A DNA stretch of 15,584 nucleotides from positions 1 to 15,584 of the forward strand of contig JAGQRA010000672.1 of the NCBI GenBank assembly GCA_020425885.1. The letters run 5' to 3'. The notes beneath the pieces were generated by a model, which did not search any database, had not been told where the DNA came from, and worked only from the letters and a program-made list of their open reading frames with translations. This stretch comes from Planctomycetota bacterium. GTDB taxonomy: Bacteria > Planctomycetota > UBA1135 > UBA2386. The translations under genes were made by a program, and so were the position numbers. Of the stretch, positions 14,987 to 15,584 are shown piece by piece (within the stretch, counting starts at the first letter, position 1; each line of letters begins with the position of its first letter).

Positions 14987-15508
14987 GTGGCCCGGCCGGC
15001 GGCAGCCGACGAGGTGCTGGTCGTCGGGCGCGTCACCGCGGTGTTCGGGGTGAAGGGCGAGGTCCGCGTGCATTCGCTGACGGATCCTCCCGACAATCTC
15101 CGCAAGTACCGACCTTGGCTGCTCGGCGCCGACGGCGAGGATTGGCTGGAACACAGCCCGAGCGCAGTGCGGCGGCATGGCAAGGGATTGCTGGCGCGGT
15201 TCGACGGCGTCGAGGATCGCGACCGGGCCGCGGCGCTGGTCGGTCGGCAGATCGCCATCCGGCGTTCGCAACTGCCGGCGGCGGATGAGGACGAGTACTA
15301 CTGGATCGACCTGATCGGCCTCGATGTGGTCACCATCGACGGCCGCGCACTCGGTGCGGTGGATCACCTGATGGAGACCGGCGCCAACGACGTGCTGGTC
15401 GTGCGAGGAGAGCGGGAGCGGCTGATACCGTTCCTGCGCGAGCAGGTGGTGAAGGAGGTGGATCGCGAGGCACGCCGCATCGTGGTCGACTGGGATCCGG
15501 AGTTCTGA
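14987..15508 (+). CDS. rimM: Ribosome maturation factor RimM
   Basis: RimM binds uS19 and helps mature the 3' domain of 16S rRNA. The 173-residue product has both domains: an N-terminal RimM barrel (VGRVTAVFGVKGEVRVHS near 13-30, GVEDRDRAAALVG near 74-86) and a C-terminal PRC barrel (YYWIDLIGLDVV near 104-115, METGANDVLVV near 129-139, RLIPFL near 144-149, VVDWDPEF at the end). The start is GTG 14987; there is little Shine-Dalgarno signal beyond GGGGCGGG nearby. The gene sits between rpsP and trmD with short gaps, as in the conserved operon. Confidence 0.96.
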   Translation: MARPAAADEVLVVGRVTAVFGVKGEVRVHSLTDPPDNLRKYRPWLLGADGEDWLEHSPSAVRRHGKGLLARFDGVEDRDRAAALVGRQIAIRRSQLPAADEDEYYWIDLIGLDVVTIDGRALGAVDHLMETGANDVLVVRGERERLIPFLREQVVKEVDREARRIVVDWDPEF

Positions 15509-15512
15509 GGGC

Positions 15513-15584
15513 GTGCTGCGAGTCGGGGTGGTGAGCCTGTTCCCCGAGATGTTCGACGCGCTCGGTGCCGGCGGCGTGACGGCG
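15513..15584 (+). CDS. trmD: tRNA (guanine37-N1)-methyltransferase TrmD, N-terminal fragment cut by window edge
   Basis: The last 72 bases encode 24 residues, (V)LRVGVVSLFPEMFDALGAG then GVTA, which match the N-terminus of TrmD (VxxxSLFPEMF). TrmD methylates G37 of tRNAs with S-adenosylmethionine and prevents frameshifting. The start is GTG 15513, just after GAGGG and four bases past the rimM stop, so it belongs to the rpsP operon. The rest lies beyond the window. Confidence 0.88.
   Translation, partial: MLRVGVVSLFPEMFDALGAGGVTA

Overview
The window is a gene-dense, very GC-rich piece of bacterial chromosome. It carries 14 protein-coding genes, two of them cut by the window edges. I see no tRNA, rRNA, CRISPR array, insertion sequence or phage gene. 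Several exported proteins, weak or absent Shine-Dalgarno sites, a calcium-repeat lipoprotein and a secreted protein with a C-terminal module I associate with Planctomycetota secretomes suggest a high-GC planctomycete-like organism. This is inference: the ribosomal protein bS16 and RimM here read more like proteobacterial versions, so the lineage should be settled by a search.

Layout. 1-335 (minus) holds the 5' part of an unidentified exported protein. 441-2463 (plus) is a tight three-gene unit: thiazole synthase ThiG, a CPBP-type intramembrane protease and a gamma-carbonic-anhydrase-like protein, each start overlapping the previous stop by 4 bases. 2559-4775 (plus) encodes a lipoprotein-like protein with 14 regularly spaced FG-GAP/VCBS calcium-binding repeats, ending in a 16-bp tandem repeat that duplicates the stop codon. 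4850-5827 (plus) is a sugar-phosphate nucleotidyltransferase, and a hairpin separates it from the convergent minus-strand pair: an exported protein (5891-7177) and a serine beta-lactamase-family hydrolase (7227-8474).

A 148-bp divergent region leads to a second plus-strand unit: a YtcJ-type amidohydrolase (8623-10239), a LarE sulfur transferase (10249-11085) and an exported M28 metallopeptidase (11082-12488). A hairpin lies between it and a convergent unknown lipoprotein gene (12513-13154, minus). The last part is the housekeeping order ffh - rpsP - rimM - trmD (13224 to the end): signal-recognition particle GTPase, ribosomal protein bS16, 16S maturation factor and tRNA m1G37 methyltransferase, the last cut by the window edge.

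Functionally the window mixes core translation and secretion genes with cofactor genes (thiamin thiazole; nickel-pincer-type sulfur transfer) and a set of exported hydrolases that could serve peptide and amide scavenging. I did not find a clear undescribed system. The most unusual items are the 14-repeat lipoprotein, the short exact tandem duplications (one in frame next to a metal ligand of the peptidase), the LarE gene without other lar genes, and the isolated thiG operon.
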